This document shows positions 17,276 to 26,204 of a stretch of DNA of 64,000 bases, piece after piece (the stretch's first letter is position 1; the number at the start of each line of letters is the position of its first letter). A program made the translations under genes and the position numbers. The notes beneath the pieces were generated by a model, which was given only the letters and a program-made list of their open reading frames with translations, had not been told where the DNA came from and did no database searches. This DNA is from SOJA01 sp964598485 (GTDB lineage: Archaea > Thermoproteota > Bathyarchaeia > Bathyarchaeales > Bathycorpusculaceae): assembly GCA_964598485.1 (NCBI GenBank), contig CAZRCD010000003.1, positions 62,001-126,000 of the forward strand, read 5' to 3'.

Positions 17276-17837
17276 TTCAGCCACTGTCTTCTCTCTCAAT
17301 TTCCGCCGTTTTTGAGGTTTTTCCGCGAGGAAACAGGCAAAACGCGGATTTCTATAGTCGATGGCGTTCATAAAAAAAGGGAGAGGGATTTCGGCTTCGA
17401 CTTTCGCTAACCGAATTTGAAAACGAAAGTTCTGTTGAGTATCCGTGTAAGTTGGAAATAATGCTGAACAGCCTCTTGTTTCAACGACGTCATTTGTGAC
17501 TTTTGAGGCTTGTGGAGAGTTACTGTCTTTTTCGCCTCTCCCAGTAAGATAGTGATTGAGGAATTATATAAAAGTTGTGAACACAGAAATTGCATAAATG
17601 TTTTTTGGGAATGTGGAAACTTGAAGGGTCTGTTTGCAACCTTTAAGCATTGAAATAGGCGTGAATAATAAAGCTTGATAAATGGACAAAGAGTAAAGCA
17701 GAAGTGAACCTGATTTAAAGAGGAAAATGTGTCGTTTAATTGTTATGTTTGATTTTTGATATCTAGTTTAGATTTTGTTTATTGTGTCAGAAGATTTAAT
17801 ATTATATTCCACATTCAATTCAAACGGTGTCAGAATC
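17276..17837. other. 560-nt intergenic region with a possible short non-coding transcript
   Basis: No convincing protein-coding gene is seen. A strong TATA sequence (17563-17571, TTATATAAA, readable on both strands) could start a leftward transcript near 17540 that would end at the T-run opposite AAAAAAAGGGAGAGGG (about 17372-17388). An ORF of 62 codons on that strand overlaps the TATA sequence itself and is not called. The right part (17600-17837) is A+T-rich and carries the start region of the next gene. Confidence 0.3.
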
Positions 17838-18299
17838 ATGCTCAAAAATTTTAGAGACAAAATAGCCCTTTCCGGAGTAACCGTGTTAATCATAGGTGTA
17901 GCCTTGCTGATCTTCACTTTCGTAAGTGCCTATGGATTTCTAACCGAGAGCCTATCGATAATTGCTTCTGAGGACTTGATGCAGACTTTCGGTGCAGCGT
18001 TGGCTCCTTTGATTGCAACGTGCATACGCATAATGTATCTCGGAGTTATGGGGTGGATAGGTTCACTCCTAACCATCAGAGGCATAACGATAATCGCCCA
18101 CGCACCAAAAATGCAAAAGGTTGTTCCACAAAAACGAGTGTTAACCAAACCAGCTCCTCAAAAGGAGAAAGTTAAACGTTCGAAAGAAGAGGTAAAGACG
18201 CCAGAACCAGAAATCATAGTCATACCGCCGGAGCAAGCTTCACAGGTGCAACCGCAGCCTTCACGAGAGCAACAGCAAGAAAATAACTCCTCGCAATAA
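17838..18299 (+). CDS. Membrane protein with two spans and a proline/charged cytoplasmic tail
   Basis: About 153 residues from ATG 17838 (after GGTGTC); an upstream extension to 17775 has no support. Two hydrophobic segments occur at about 14-37 (GVTVLIIGVALLIFTFVSAYG) and 58-85. The last 60 residues are rich in Lys, Pro, Glu and Gln (QKRVLTKPAPQKEKVKRSKE) and are likely disordered. No family is recognised. It leads a run of three membrane-protein genes in the same direction. Confidence 0.65.
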   Translation: MLKNFRDKIALSGVTVLIIGVALLIFTFVSAYGFLTESLSIIASEDLMQTFGAALAPLIATCIRIMYLGVMGWIGSLLTIRGITIIAHAPKMQKVVPQKRVLTKPAPQKEKVKRSKEEVKTPEPEIIVIPPEQASQVQPQPSREQQQENNSSQ

Positions 18300-18346
18300 C
18301 CACCTAACCCTTGAAATGCACACAAACGCCCGGAAAAGGAGAGACT

Positions 18347-19126
18347 ATGAAAATCCCGATTCGTATGATCAGCATAACTACAACATTTTTTTGGATATTC
18401 CTAATTGTTTTTTTAGTTTCTGCTGTTTATTCCTTTAGAGATGTTCGATTTGGTTTCGAAGAACCACAAATAGGCTTAACTTCAGACAATAAAATACTCT
18501 TTTCCCTGCCGATAACAATTGACAACAAGGGCTACTACAATATAGGCTCCTTCAATGTGACAACAGAAATCTTAGACCATGAAGGCTTCATGATCACACG
18601 AGCATCCACGTTTATTCCTGTCATAGAGAAAAGCAGACAAGTAATGGCAACTCACAACGTTACTATAGACGCCAATGATTTGCAAAACAGCCAAGACTAC
18701 TTATTCAATGACACGGAACTGGAAGTGCGTGAAACTGTTAGCATCAAACTTGCGGAAGTCATTCCAGTTCAAGCGTCAACAAATCTTTCCATGCCTTGGG
18801 GTGCACCCCTATACAACTTCACGCTGGGAGAAATTGAATATGCTGGATTCAATGGAACCCACATGACAGCCACTGTTCTGATAAGTTTTGAAAATCACGC
18901 CTCATTTGACTTGACTGGCAACATCCAAATTCAGATGTATAACGGCACCGACATCCAAGTGAGTGAAGGACAGACAACGATTGAAACTCCACAGAATACG
19001 CCATACTACGGGCGCATGGAGCTTAACGTTCCAATAGTGGGAGCCACTGAAAGCGGATATTTCGAAGTGTATTTCTCATTTCCATCTTTCACTTTAGAAG
19101 AACCATTAGTGATTCCTTATGACTGA
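18347..19126 (+). CDS. Membrane-anchored protein with extracytoplasmic beta-rich domain
   Basis: About 259 residues from ATG 18347, which follows AAAGGAGAG. One N-terminal membrane anchor (TTFFWIFLIVFLVSAVYSF) is followed by a soluble domain of alternating beta strands with repeated patterns (ITIDNKGYYNIGSFNVTTEI; VLISFENHASFDLTGNIQI) resembling immunoglobulin-like or LEA14/CARDB-like folds. Several N-x-S/T sequons fit an extracellular location. The next gene begins 8 nt before its stop, so the pair is coupled. Specific role unknown. Confidence 0.7.
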   Translation: MKIPIRMISITTTFFWIFLIVFLVSAVYSFRDVRFGFEEPQIGLTSDNKILFSLPITIDNKGYYNIGSFNVTTEILDHEGFMITRASTFIPVIEKSRQVMATHNVTIDANDLQNSQDYLFNDTELEVRETVSIKLAEVIPVQASTNLSMPWGAPLYNFTLGEIEYAGFNGTHMTATVLISFENHASFDLTGNIQIQMYNGTDIQVSEGQTTIETPQNTPYYGRMELNVPIVGATESGYFEVYFSFPSFTLEEPLVIPYD

Positions 19127-19568
19127 AGAAAACAAGGACTTGAATAAGCGTCTTCAAAAATTCACTCGTAAAGCGCTAAAAGCAACCATAAAAGGCGTAT
19201 TTTTCTACGGAATATACTTCGTTCTATCAATGTTTTTGGCTCCAGTTTCAGAGATAGTTCTAGGTTTTCAACAGATGATTGAAGTTTTTGTTATGGTTTA
19301 CATCTTTCTGATGATTATTGGGGAACTTACTGCGGGAACGATTGTTCATCACTTTTTTAGCGGTGCAAAGGCGTTATTCGTCATTCTTTACTTAATCTTC
19401 GCGTTGAACGGTGGGATAGTGGGCATAACTGTCCAAAACGTAAATTTGATTGTTGACCTTCGTTTGTTTCTGGTGGTTGCTATGCTTCTCGGCTTGTTGG
19501 GATTCGCAAAATCTGTGCTTCAAGCAATAAACTTTCTGAATGAAAAAGCAGAACATGTACACTTCTGA
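19119..19568 (+). CDS. Small polytopic membrane protein
   Basis: 149 residues with four predicted spans: about 26-46 (FFYGIYFVLSMFLAPVSEIV), 54-75, 87-113 and 116-134. The N-terminus is strongly basic (KRLQKFTRKALKATIKG), expected to face the cytoplasm. The start overlaps the preceding surface-protein gene by 8 nt, which argues for a functional pair. I do not recognise the family. Confidence 0.7.
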   Translation: MTEENKDLNKRLQKFTRKALKATIKGVFFYGIYFVLSMFLAPVSEIVLGFQQMIEVFVMVYIFLMIIGELTAGTIVHHFFSGAKALFVILYLIFALNGGIVGITVQNVNLIVDLRLFLVVAMLLGLLGFAKSVLQAINFLNEKAEHVHF

Positions 19569-19676
19569 ATTCTTTTCGTATTGACGCTGAAAGTTTGTAT
19601 CAGCAGGGTTAGGAACGGCTGTTTAGATGCGGTTAAAATTATCCCAGACAAGTTTACTTCTGTTGAGAAACAAATG

Positions 19677-20282
19677 TTATAATGTAGGTATGGTTTCAGC
19701 GATCCCGTTGATTATGAACTGCACTGCTATAGCCAACACAATTATCGACATCAACCTCGTTACAACATGAAGACCTTCTTCACCTAGAAACTTGAATATC
19801 CTAGGCGCATACGTCATCCCTAAATAGGACACTAACACACCAGCAAAAATTCCCACAAAGACAAGAGAAGCCTCCAGTAAGCAGCTTGCCTCAGAAACAA
19901 GAAGTATCACCGCCATAATTGTTCCAGGCCCAGCTGTGAGAGGAAACGCAAGCGGGACTATGGCGATGTTTTCAAGCTCTTCCCGAGAAAATTCTTTCTT
20001 TTTAGGATTAAGCATTGAAAATGCACTTGTCACCAAAAGGATGCCTCCTGCAATCTTGAACGCAGCAACTGTTATGCTAAAGACCAAGAAGAGAAGCTGT
20101 CCCGTAAAAACAAAGAACGCCAAAACAACAAACGATATCTTCATAGACTTTGCAATAACCTTGCGACTTTCCTCTAAGTTCATGTCTCTGGTCAGAGCGA
20201 TGTAAATCGCCACGGTACTTGTAGGGTTCATCACTGCAATGATGGAAGTTATTGCCACGAGTGCAAACTCTACAGGCTCCAT
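19677..20282 (-). CDS. MarC family integral membrane protein (UPF0056)
   Basis: 201 residues, six predicted membrane spans, the full length of this family. The N-terminal IAVMNPTSTVAIYIALTRD and the central LAFPLTAGPGTIMAVILLV are family signatures. Members were once linked to multiple antibiotic resistance, but a transport function is unproven. The ATG is at 20282, and the gene is monocistronic. Confidence 0.92.
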   Translation of the reverse strand: MEPVEFALVAITSIIAVMNPTSTVAIYIALTRDMNLEESRKVIAKSMKISFVVLAFFVFTGQLLFLVFSITVAAFKIAGGILLVTSAFSMLNPKKKEFSREELENIAIVPLAFPLTAGPGTIMAVILLVSEASCLLEASLVFVGIFAGVLVSYLGMTYAPRIFKFLGEEGLHVVTRLMSIIVLAIAVQFIINGIAETIPTL

Positions 20283-20443
20283 TCACTTCATCTCAAAATG
20301 CCAAACTATTCGAAAGTTTTCTTGTCACCACATATAATGTTTTGACGTGTTCGTTCTTCGTCTTTATTAGCTTTCCTAACAATTGAGATAAAAAGGGTAT
20401 TGTCCATAAATGTTGTCAATGGCGCTAGCGTGTTGCCCCAGAA

Positions 20444-21385
20444 TCACTCAATTTTTCTTAGGTACGTCAAATCTTTGAAAACAACCTTAAATCCGACTTT
20501 CTTGTACAGTTCGATAGCCTTAGTTGGGTTCGAGTCGTCAACGCCGAGTTCCACATCAGTCATTCCCTTTGACTTCAAGAATTCCATGCCCTGCTGCATG
20601 AGTGATGTGCCTATTCCTTTTATACGAAGCGGCTTCAACACGCCTATGGACATTATCCAACCGCGTTTTATACCCTTATGTTTGATGAACTTGCTGTCTA
20701 TTCCAGCCCACACGTATCCAGCTGGTTCATCATTTAAGTAAGAGAAGAAGACTCCGAGTATGTCGCACCAAGGCTTCTCCTCTATCCAAAACTTTGTTTC
20801 CTCAACTGTGTCGGGTCTGAAGTTGAAGTGTTCCTTGAAAGTTTCGTTACTAAGCCAATTGAGCAGTTTTATGTCGTCCATGTTCATCTTCATTTCGCGC
20901 ATCTTTAGCTTTTTATGTTCTCCCAGGTTGTAGGGGATTCGCTCTAGGCCTCTTCGCATCGTGCTGAAAACTCTGATTAAGTTAAATCCCATACTTTCCA
21001 AGAGAGACTTACAGGCAACTTTGTTTTCTCTCGTCCACCCTTGAACGGACTCCATTCCTCTCTCCTTCAGGCTTTCTATTGCTCTCTCCGCCAACCGTCG
21101 GCCTATGCCTCTTTTCCTGAACTCTGGAGCTACACCTAACGCTCGTAGAAATCCCAGCTTTTCCTTTCTCTTCCTATCTATGTAAGCGTTAGCCGCGCCC
21201 ACAGGTTTTCCATCCAATTCTGCGATGAACATTCCGGTAGAGTCGAAATTTGGATTCTTCTTCCAGATTTCCATGTCTTCCATGGTGTCTGGTCTGAAAT
21301 CCTCATATTCTTTGTACGCTTCATTCTGTATCTTAATCCAAACTTCTTCATCCCCTCCGTCGATAAACTTCCTGATTCTCAACAT
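20444..21385 (-). CDS. Tandem GNAT-domain acetyltransferase
   Basis: 313 residues made of two consecutive GNAT domains (about 1-145 and 155-313). Each has an acetyl-CoA binding motif A: LGVAPEFRKRGIGRRLAERA in the first and IGVLKPLRIKGIGTSLMQQG in the second. Each domain also carries a similar N-terminal pattern (YEDFRPDTMEDMEIW and HFNFRPDTVEETKFW), showing an internal duplication. Substrate unknown; the mycothiol-synthase-like architecture is a formal resemblance only. It neighbours a single-domain GNAT gene transcribed in the same direction. Confidence 0.9.
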   Translation of the reverse strand: MLRIRKFIDGGDEEVWIKIQNEAYKEYEDFRPDTMEDMEIWKKNPNFDSTGMFIAELDGKPVGAANAYIDRKRKEKLGFLRALGVAPEFRKRGIGRRLAERAIESLKERGMESVQGWTRENKVACKSLLESMGFNLIRVFSTMRRGLERIPYNLGEHKKLKMREMKMNMDDIKLLNWLSNETFKEHFNFRPDTVEETKFWIEEKPWCDILGVFFSYLNDEPAGYVWAGIDSKFIKHKGIKRGWIMSIGVLKPLRIKGIGTSLMQQGMEFLKSKGMTDVELGVDDSNPTKAIELYKKVGFKVVFKDLTYLRKIE

Positions 21386-21480
21386 CTGACAACACCTTCA
21401 TGAGGCAAACCAGACCTTAACGGAAAATGAGATACTTAACCATTTCTTTGGGCACTCTACAGATATTCTTACCCAAAAAA

Positions 21481-21963
21481 TCAATGTTTTTCTAATTTAA
21501 TCTCCATCACGTATGCGCCTTCTCCATCAGCATAATAACCCCGAACTGTTCGAGAAACCTCAAATCCCAGCTTTTTGTACAGGTCTACCGCTGCTGTGTT
21601 GGTTACCCTAACTTCCAGAAAACAATGTTTCGCCTTATACAATCGCATGCTTTCCATAGCCTTAGCAACCAAAGCTTCTCCTATGCCCTTACGTCTATAC
21701 TCCGGCAAAACAGCCACAGAAACAATATGACCCTTCTTAATTAATCCACGGAAAACAAAGCTTGATAAACCCGTTTCAATACGACACATTATGTAACCTA
21801 CAACTCCATTTTCTTCTGCAACAATGAAAGTTTCTGGAAACCTGCGATGCATATCAACAAAAAAATAGTCCGAGTAGTTCTCTGGTAAACAAGTACGATT
21901 GATGTATGTAATACGTTCCAAATCGTTCGTGTTGAATTTCCGCAGTCTGAAGCTTTGTTGCAA
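21481..21963 (-). CDS. RimI/Ard1-type N-alpha-acetyltransferase
   Basis: 160 residues, a single GNAT domain. The acetyl-CoA site is VAVLPEYRRKGIGEALVAKA, followed by LEVRVTNTAAVDLYKKLGFE and a tyrosine-rich end (VRGYYADGEGAYVMEIKLE), the hallmarks of archaeal N-terminal acetyltransferases. These acetylate the N-termini of proteins. It lies about 95 nt upstream of the tandem GNAT gene in the same direction. Confidence 0.92.
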   Translation of the reverse strand: MQQSFRLRKFNTNDLERITYINRTCLPENYSDYFFVDMHRRFPETFIVAEENGVVGYIMCRIETGLSSFVFRGLIKKGHIVSVAVLPEYRRKGIGEALVAKAMESMRLYKAKHCFLEVRVTNTAAVDLYKKLGFEVSRTVRGYYADGEGAYVMEIKLEKH

Positions 21964-22059
21964 ACGTCATCCCCTTTCCAACTCAATGCTTAACCTGAAT
22001 TCAAGGCTATGTTAACTCCTTCTAGATTATAATTGTTTTTTGAAAACTTCCAAAGCTTT

Positions 22060-23334
22060 TCACTCTTCACCTGTTCTGACTTCAGGCAACGTGAAGTTTC
22101 CATAAGGCATCGCCCAAACCCTCGCCTTTTTTCCAGCAATGCTAAAAGCCTCATTCAAAGCATCGTTTACCGCTCTAGCCGTTTTCAGTTTGAAAACATT
22201 CGAGGCATAATAATCTGGCATCGATGAAACCAAAATTATCTGAACCTTTCGCAAAGCTTTCAACAAATAATAGGCTTTGTGCCCACCTAAAACAAAACGG
22301 CGCTTAATTTCCCTTTCAACAGCTTTTAAATCCTTAAACTTAACCATCCAATCATAGAAGACTTGGTTTCCATGCCCTTCAGGGCATTCAGCTACGAGAA
22401 TTATCACTCCGCCACGCTTAACCACTTCGAGGGCGTTGTCAACACTCTTATAGGCTTGGAAAAGATTCACATCCGCTGGATGCCCACCCGGACTGACTAC
22501 AACTATGTCTGCTTTGCGGTCTACCTGTACACGGTACATTTCATCAACAAGTTTCACTCCTTCATAGAAAGCTTGTTCCAAATCGCCAGCAAATGCCTTA
22601 ACGATCTCACCTTCACTGTTAATCACAACGTTTACAATAAAATCAACCTTTGCAAGTTTTGCTGCTTCAACCATGTCCTCATGAACCGGATTTCCTTCAA
22701 GAACTCCCGTTTTGGCTTCAGGATGCAAAAGCATGGCATGATTATGCTTTATCGTTGCTTCGCCAGCAACAGCAGGCAAAACGCTTTTTCTCCCTCCGCC
22801 ATAACCAGCGTAATAGTGAAAACATAGGTCTCCTGTTAAGATTTTAACGTCTGCCTCGGCGAAAACACGATTCAAATAAACTTTTGTTCCATGCTTCCCA
22901 GTTTTACCTAAATAAACCAAGTCTTCCGCCCTGCAATCGTGGCTGATAACTTTAACACGGTTAAGAACATCTTCACCCAACAGCCTTACAGCTTCTTCAC
23001 GAGTAACCGCCCTGTGCGTGCCACACCCAAAAATAACCGCGACGTTTTCTTCTTTAACACCAGCCACATTCAACTCATCAAGTAATGGCGGAACCATAAG
23101 ATCGCTAGGAGCAGCCCTAGTTGCATCATCAACAACTATTGCCACTTTATGTTCTGGTTTTACAATGTCGCTCAAAGGTTTAGAGCCTGTAGGCTCCCTT
23201 AAAGCTCTTTCAATCTCCGCCCTAGCGTCTGATACACTGGGTTTCTCCGCTGGTTCGATTGAACCCAAAAAGTTTCGAGTTGGAATCCTCACGCATATCT
23301 CTGATTTCCCATAGGGAAGCCACACATCAACCAT
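22060..23334 (-). CDS. larA-like: LarA family (nickel-pincer lactate racemase-like) protein
   Basis: 424 residues. The N-terminal DUF2088 domain contains FGCGTHRAVTREE, VISHDCRAEDLVYLGKTG, DLCFHYYAGYGGGRK and VLPAVAGEATIKHNHAM. His and Lys residues in these motifs correspond to those that hold the nickel-pincer cofactor and act in catalysis in lactate racemase. Homologues racemise or epimerise various 2-hydroxy acids, so the substrate is uncertain. The cofactor synthesis genes larB, larC and larE are not in this window. ATG 23334 is a good start. Confidence 0.88.
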   Translation of the reverse strand: MVDVWLPYGKSEICVRIPTRNFLGSIEPAEKPSVSDARAEIERALREPTGSKPLSDIVKPEHKVAIVVDDATRAAPSDLMVPPLLDELNVAGVKEENVAVIFGCGTHRAVTREEAVRLLGEDVLNRVKVISHDCRAEDLVYLGKTGKHGTKVYLNRVFAEADVKILTGDLCFHYYAGYGGGRKSVLPAVAGEATIKHNHAMLLHPEAKTGVLEGNPVHEDMVEAAKLAKVDFIVNVVINSEGEIVKAFAGDLEQAFYEGVKLVDEMYRVQVDRKADIVVVSPGGHPADVNLFQAYKSVDNALEVVKRGGVIILVAECPEGHGNQVFYDWMVKFKDLKAVEREIKRRFVLGGHKAYYLLKALRKVQIILVSSMPDYYASNVFKLKTARAVNDALNEAFSIAGKKARVWAMPYGNFTLPEVRTGEE

Positions 23335-23408
23335 GCTTAGCTTCGCTCCGATGGAAGTTAAAGGCTATTACAAGTCTTTTAAGTGTAACGGACCTCCTCA
23401 TCAAAGGT

Positions 23409-23418
23409 CTTTTAAGTA
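23409..23418 (+). promoter_or_regulatory. TATA box for the UPF0173-pyrE unit
   Basis: CTTTTAAGTA lies 33-42 nt before the ATG at 23451, giving a leader of only about ten nucleotides. A second similar hexamer run (TCTTTTAAGTG, about 23375) may serve the divergent larA-like gene when read on the other strand. Called from consensus and spacing. Confidence 0.45.
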
Positions 23419-23450
23419 TTTAACACAATAATATTTTTCCGTGATTCTAC

Positions 23451-24143
23451 ATGTCAATCGAAAAGAAAACACCAAGCAAAAACGAAATACTATTTGTGTG
23501 GTTTAACCGCTACGCTGGAGTAACCATTAAAACTCCTTCAAAAACGTTAGTTATAGACCCCGTTGACGTTAAACCCCGAAACTTCAAAAACGTTGACGCT
23601 GTTTTAATCACACATGAACACTACGATCATTTAGACCAACCACTTGTTTCGCAGATTCACAAGCTCACACAATGTGAAGTTGTGGCTGACCCAACATCCG
23701 CAAGAAGACTTCAAAACGTTATTGCTCCAGAAAAATTACGTGCGATTCAGCCAGATTCAGAGGTGAAGTTTGGAGAAGTTTCGGTCAAAGCAGAAAAAAG
23801 TAACCACCCAGCAGCCACACCAGTGTCTTTCATAATAAAAAGTGAAGATGGAGTCAAGGTTTACCATACATCGGACAGTTTACCATTTCCAGAAATGGCA
23901 GCAATAGGCAAAAGAGAAAAACTCGACGTAATTTTCTGCACTGTCGGAATTGCGCCCGGGACATCGCCGGAAACTGGTGTTGAAATAGCAAGATTAACAA
24001 AGCCTAAGGTGGCTGTTCCCTATCACACAGGGTTAACCCAAGACTTGAAGAAATTTGCCGAATTACTCAAAAAGGAAATGCCGAAAGTTACGTGTCTAAT
24101 CCCTGAAATAGGTAAAATTTATCAAGTCTCTAAGAAGGGGTGA
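23451..24143 (+). CDS. UPF0173-type metallo-beta-lactamase-fold hydrolase
   Basis: 230 residues. The metal-binding motif is ITHEHYDHLDQPL (HxHxDH), with additional His ligands in SNHPAATPV, VYHTSDSLPF and VPYHTGLTQD. This is the short metal-dependent hydrolase family (UPF0173, YtkL-like), with no known physiological substrate. It is followed after 4 nt by the orotate phosphoribosyltransferase gene, so the two are in one transcript. Confidence 0.92.
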   Translation: MSIEKKTPSKNEILFVWFNRYAGVTIKTPSKTLVIDPVDVKPRNFKNVDAVLITHEHYDHLDQPLVSQIHKLTQCEVVADPTSARRLQNVIAPEKLRAIQPDSEVKFGEVSVKAEKSNHPAATPVSFIIKSEDGVKVYHTSDSLPFPEMAAIGKREKLDVIFCTVGIAPGTSPETGVEIARLTKPKVAVPYHTGLTQDLKKFAELLKKEMPKVTCLIPEIGKIYQVSKKG

Positions 24144-24147
24144 AACA

Positions 24148-24777
24148 TTGCAAGAGAAAAAAAGCAGAGAAACCGTAAAAGTTGAAATCTGCAAAATCCT
24201 AAATAAGATAGGCGCCCTAAAGTTCGGAGCGTTCAAACTCACAAGTGGAAAAATAAGCCCATACTACATAGACTTGAGAATAATTCCAAGCTTTCCAGAC
24301 GCCTTCCAAAAAATCTGCAACCTACAAGCGGCCTTCATTAAAGAAGAAATAGGGCTAAAGAGTTTTGACAGAGTAGCAGGAATTCCTATCGCTGGCATAC
24401 CATTTGCTTCTTTAATTGCTTACAACTTGAAGAAGCCGTTCCTCTACATTCGCAAAGGCGTGAGACTTCACGGAAGAAAGAGGAGAATAGAAGGAATTCT
24501 CACGCCCGGAGATCGTGTCTTGCTAATTGACGACTTAATCACAACTGGTCTATCTCTAACAGAGGCAAAGAAAGCCATAGAGGCTGAGGGAGGAATCACA
24601 ACAGACGCTGTAGTGCTCCTAGACAGAGAAGAGAAAGGCAAAGAAAAACTTGACAAAAACGGAATAAAACTTCATGCACTGCTTGAGATGAGTGAGATAG
24701 CTAATAGACTGTGCGAAATCGGAGCAATAGACGAAGTGCAATTGAAGACCATTTTGAAACAGATAAAAAAAGGATGA
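24148..24777 (+). CDS. pyrE: Orotate phosphoribosyltransferase
   Basis: 209 residues. It transfers phosphoribose from PRPP to orotate in UMP synthesis. The PRPP-binding motif is VLLIDDLITTGLSLTEAKKA, the N-terminal substrate region is FGAFKLTSGKISPYYIDLR, and the flexible loop is KPFLYIRKGVRLHGRKRRIE. The start is TTG 24148 after GGGGTGA. It is coupled to the UPF0173 gene. The window also has the PRPP synthetase gene, but in a separate operon. Confidence 0.95.
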   Translation: MQEKKSRETVKVEICKILNKIGALKFGAFKLTSGKISPYYIDLRIIPSFPDAFQKICNLQAAFIKEEIGLKSFDRVAGIPIAGIPFASLIAYNLKKPFLYIRKGVRLHGRKRRIEGILTPGDRVLLIDDLITTGLSLTEAKKAIEAEGGITTDAVVLLDREEKGKEKLDKNGIKLHALLEMSEIANRLCEIGAIDEVQLKTILKQIKKG

Positions 24778-24796
24778 AACCAGGCGAAAATTGAAG

Positions 24797-25369
24797 TTAC
24801 ACGGCTGAAGCCTGTTCGTAGAATATGAGTTCTTTTTCCTCTAGAATGATGTGAAGCTTGGCCACTGCATCGTAAACGTCTTGTTCTCTTTTCGCTCCTG
24901 TACAAACTAGTTTACCGCTTGCAAACAATAATATGACAACTTTCGGCTCAGCCATTCTATATATCAACCCTGGAAACTGTTCAGGTTCATACATCGTTTT
25001 CCCCAGAGAGTAGGCAGCTTTTTCCAGATCTATCAGCCCGCCCAAACTCGCAGAGGCAACGATGTTCTGGATTTTCATCTCCGGCTTGCTAATGATTATT
25101 ATTCCGCCCTTTTTCAGTTCTTTAACCACTTTCTTAACTGCCCTACGAGCTTCTTTTTCGGATTTCGCTCCCGTGCAAACCATTTTTCCAGAGTTAAAAA
25201 TTAAGGTGGCTGTCTTCGGTCTTTTCAACCTGAATACTAGTCCCGGAAACTGTTCTGGACGGTACTCCACACCTGGATAACCCTTCACAACTGCGTTCAA
25301 ATCGACTCTCTGATGTAAGGTGGCAGAAGCAACAACATTTTCGATATGTATGTATACAGCTTTCGGCAT
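24797..25369 (-). CDS. tbp: TATA-box-binding protein (TBP)
   Basis: 190 residues made of two direct repeats of about 90 residues, the saddle fold of TBP. Repeat 1 has IENVVASATLHQRVDLNAVV, EYRPEQFPGLVFRL and SGKMVCTGAKSEKEARRAVK; repeat 2 has IQNIVASASLGGLIDLEKAA, YEPEQFPGLIYRM and SGKLVCTGAKREQDVYDAV. The acidic C-terminal tail of many archaeal TBPs is short here. The frame extends three codons upstream to a TTG, but ATG 25369 is the natural start. A strong TATA box lies about 40 nt upstream, leaving a short leader without a Shine-Dalgarno. Confidence 0.97.
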   Translation of the reverse strand: MPKAVYIHIENVVASATLHQRVDLNAVVKGYPGVEYRPEQFPGLVFRLKRPKTATLIFNSGKMVCTGAKSEKEARRAVKKVVKELKKGGIIIISKPEMKIQNIVASASLGGLIDLEKAAYSLGKTMYEPEQFPGLIYRMAEPKVVILLFASGKLVCTGAKREQDVYDAVAKLHIILEEKELIFYEQASAV

Positions 25370-25406
25370 GAACAACAACTTCTTATAAGCTAATGTTTAC
25401 GTATCC

Positions 25407-25414
25407 TTTATAAA
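25407..25414 (-). promoter_or_regulatory. Strong TATA box upstream of tbp
   Basis: TTTATAAA (a palindrome in the context GGTTATTTATAAAGGATAC read leftwards) lies about 40 nt before the tbp ATG, between tbp and the upstream signal peptidase gene. A second CTTTATAAAG palindrome at about 25420-25428 abuts it, so two TATA-like boxes stand side by side, which could allow TBP to influence its own gene. Confidence 0.6.
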
Positions 25415-25430
25415 TAACCTTTATAAAGCC

Positions 25431-26102
25431 TTAGGTTTCACCTATCTTCTCCATTTTTTCTCCACTGTCAACTTCAGCTTTTTCGCTTGAAAACACCGGG
25501 ATTACAAACTCCACAATCACCAAGATGACTATTAGGATTATTATTATGAATAGTCCAGAGGAATTGTGCAGGAAAAGAGCGACATGTCCAATCCAAGGAA
25601 TGCGTAAAATAACCTTGCCAACAACGCAGTCCGCCGGAATCCAAGAACCTGTGCCAGGACCATTGCCGTCACCTTCCTGCTTGAAGAAAATTTTATCATC
25701 TTCAACTTTTCTGTCTACAGCCCTGTGCACTATCAATGTGTCATCGCCTAATGGTTCATGAAATACAATAATGTCTCCATATGGGTATGGTGCTGCGTAA
25801 ATGTCTTCGGGGTCTACCCCTTGCACTATTATTAGGTCTCCGACATGTAGTGTTCGGCTAAATGGATGAGACCAACCATCGCAATAGGAACCAGGCAAAG
25901 TGCACATGCTACCAGAAGCCACAGCTAACGCTGGGTACTGTGTATTCAACAATAGTTGCGAGCCATACCAGAAGCCAAAAACTACTGCAACAAGTAGAAT
26001 TACCATTATTGCGGTTTTGACGTACTCGTTTTCCCAAATTTTTGGAATAATGTCCATCGTCAATGTCATGCCTTCTTTTAGATAATGCGCTCTTGTTGAC
26101 AT
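25431..26102 (-). CDS. Archaeal signal peptidase I (S26B type)
   Basis: 223 residues. A first membrane span lies at about 32-52, the catalytic serine in VASGSM (Ser65), and the general-base histidine that replaces the bacterial lysine in LIVHRAVDRK (His126). Later box sequences are FFKQEGDGNGPGTG and VVGKVILRIPWIGHV, then a C-terminal span at about 183-208. It removes signal peptides from secreted proteins at the membrane. The SipW-like architecture fits the surface proteins at 44-49 kb as possible clients, which is inference. Confidence 0.92.
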   Translation of the reverse strand: MSTRAHYLKEGMTLTMDIIPKIWENEYVKTAIMVILLVAVVFGFWYGSQLLLNTQYPALAVASGSMCTLPGSYCDGWSHPFSRTLHVGDLIIVQGVDPEDIYAAPYPYGDIIVFHEPLGDDTLIVHRAVDRKVEDDKIFFKQEGDGNGPGTGSWIPADCVVGKVILRIPWIGHVALFLHNSSGLFIIIILIVILVIVEFVIPVFSSEKAEVDSGEKMEKIGET

Positions 26103-26204
26103 AGTGTTCTATGTTTTAAAACTTAACGCTTAATTTTTGAAAAATGGGGGAAAGGTGGAGATAATTTTAAGGCTGTATGCCTTCTGAACCTAGTTTGGTT
26201 TTGC

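Noticed and set aside
17407..17595. 62-codon minus-strand ORF after the fumarase genes
   Set aside because: It reads through its own TATA-like box and has no homology-like features; a non-coding transcript is at least as likely.
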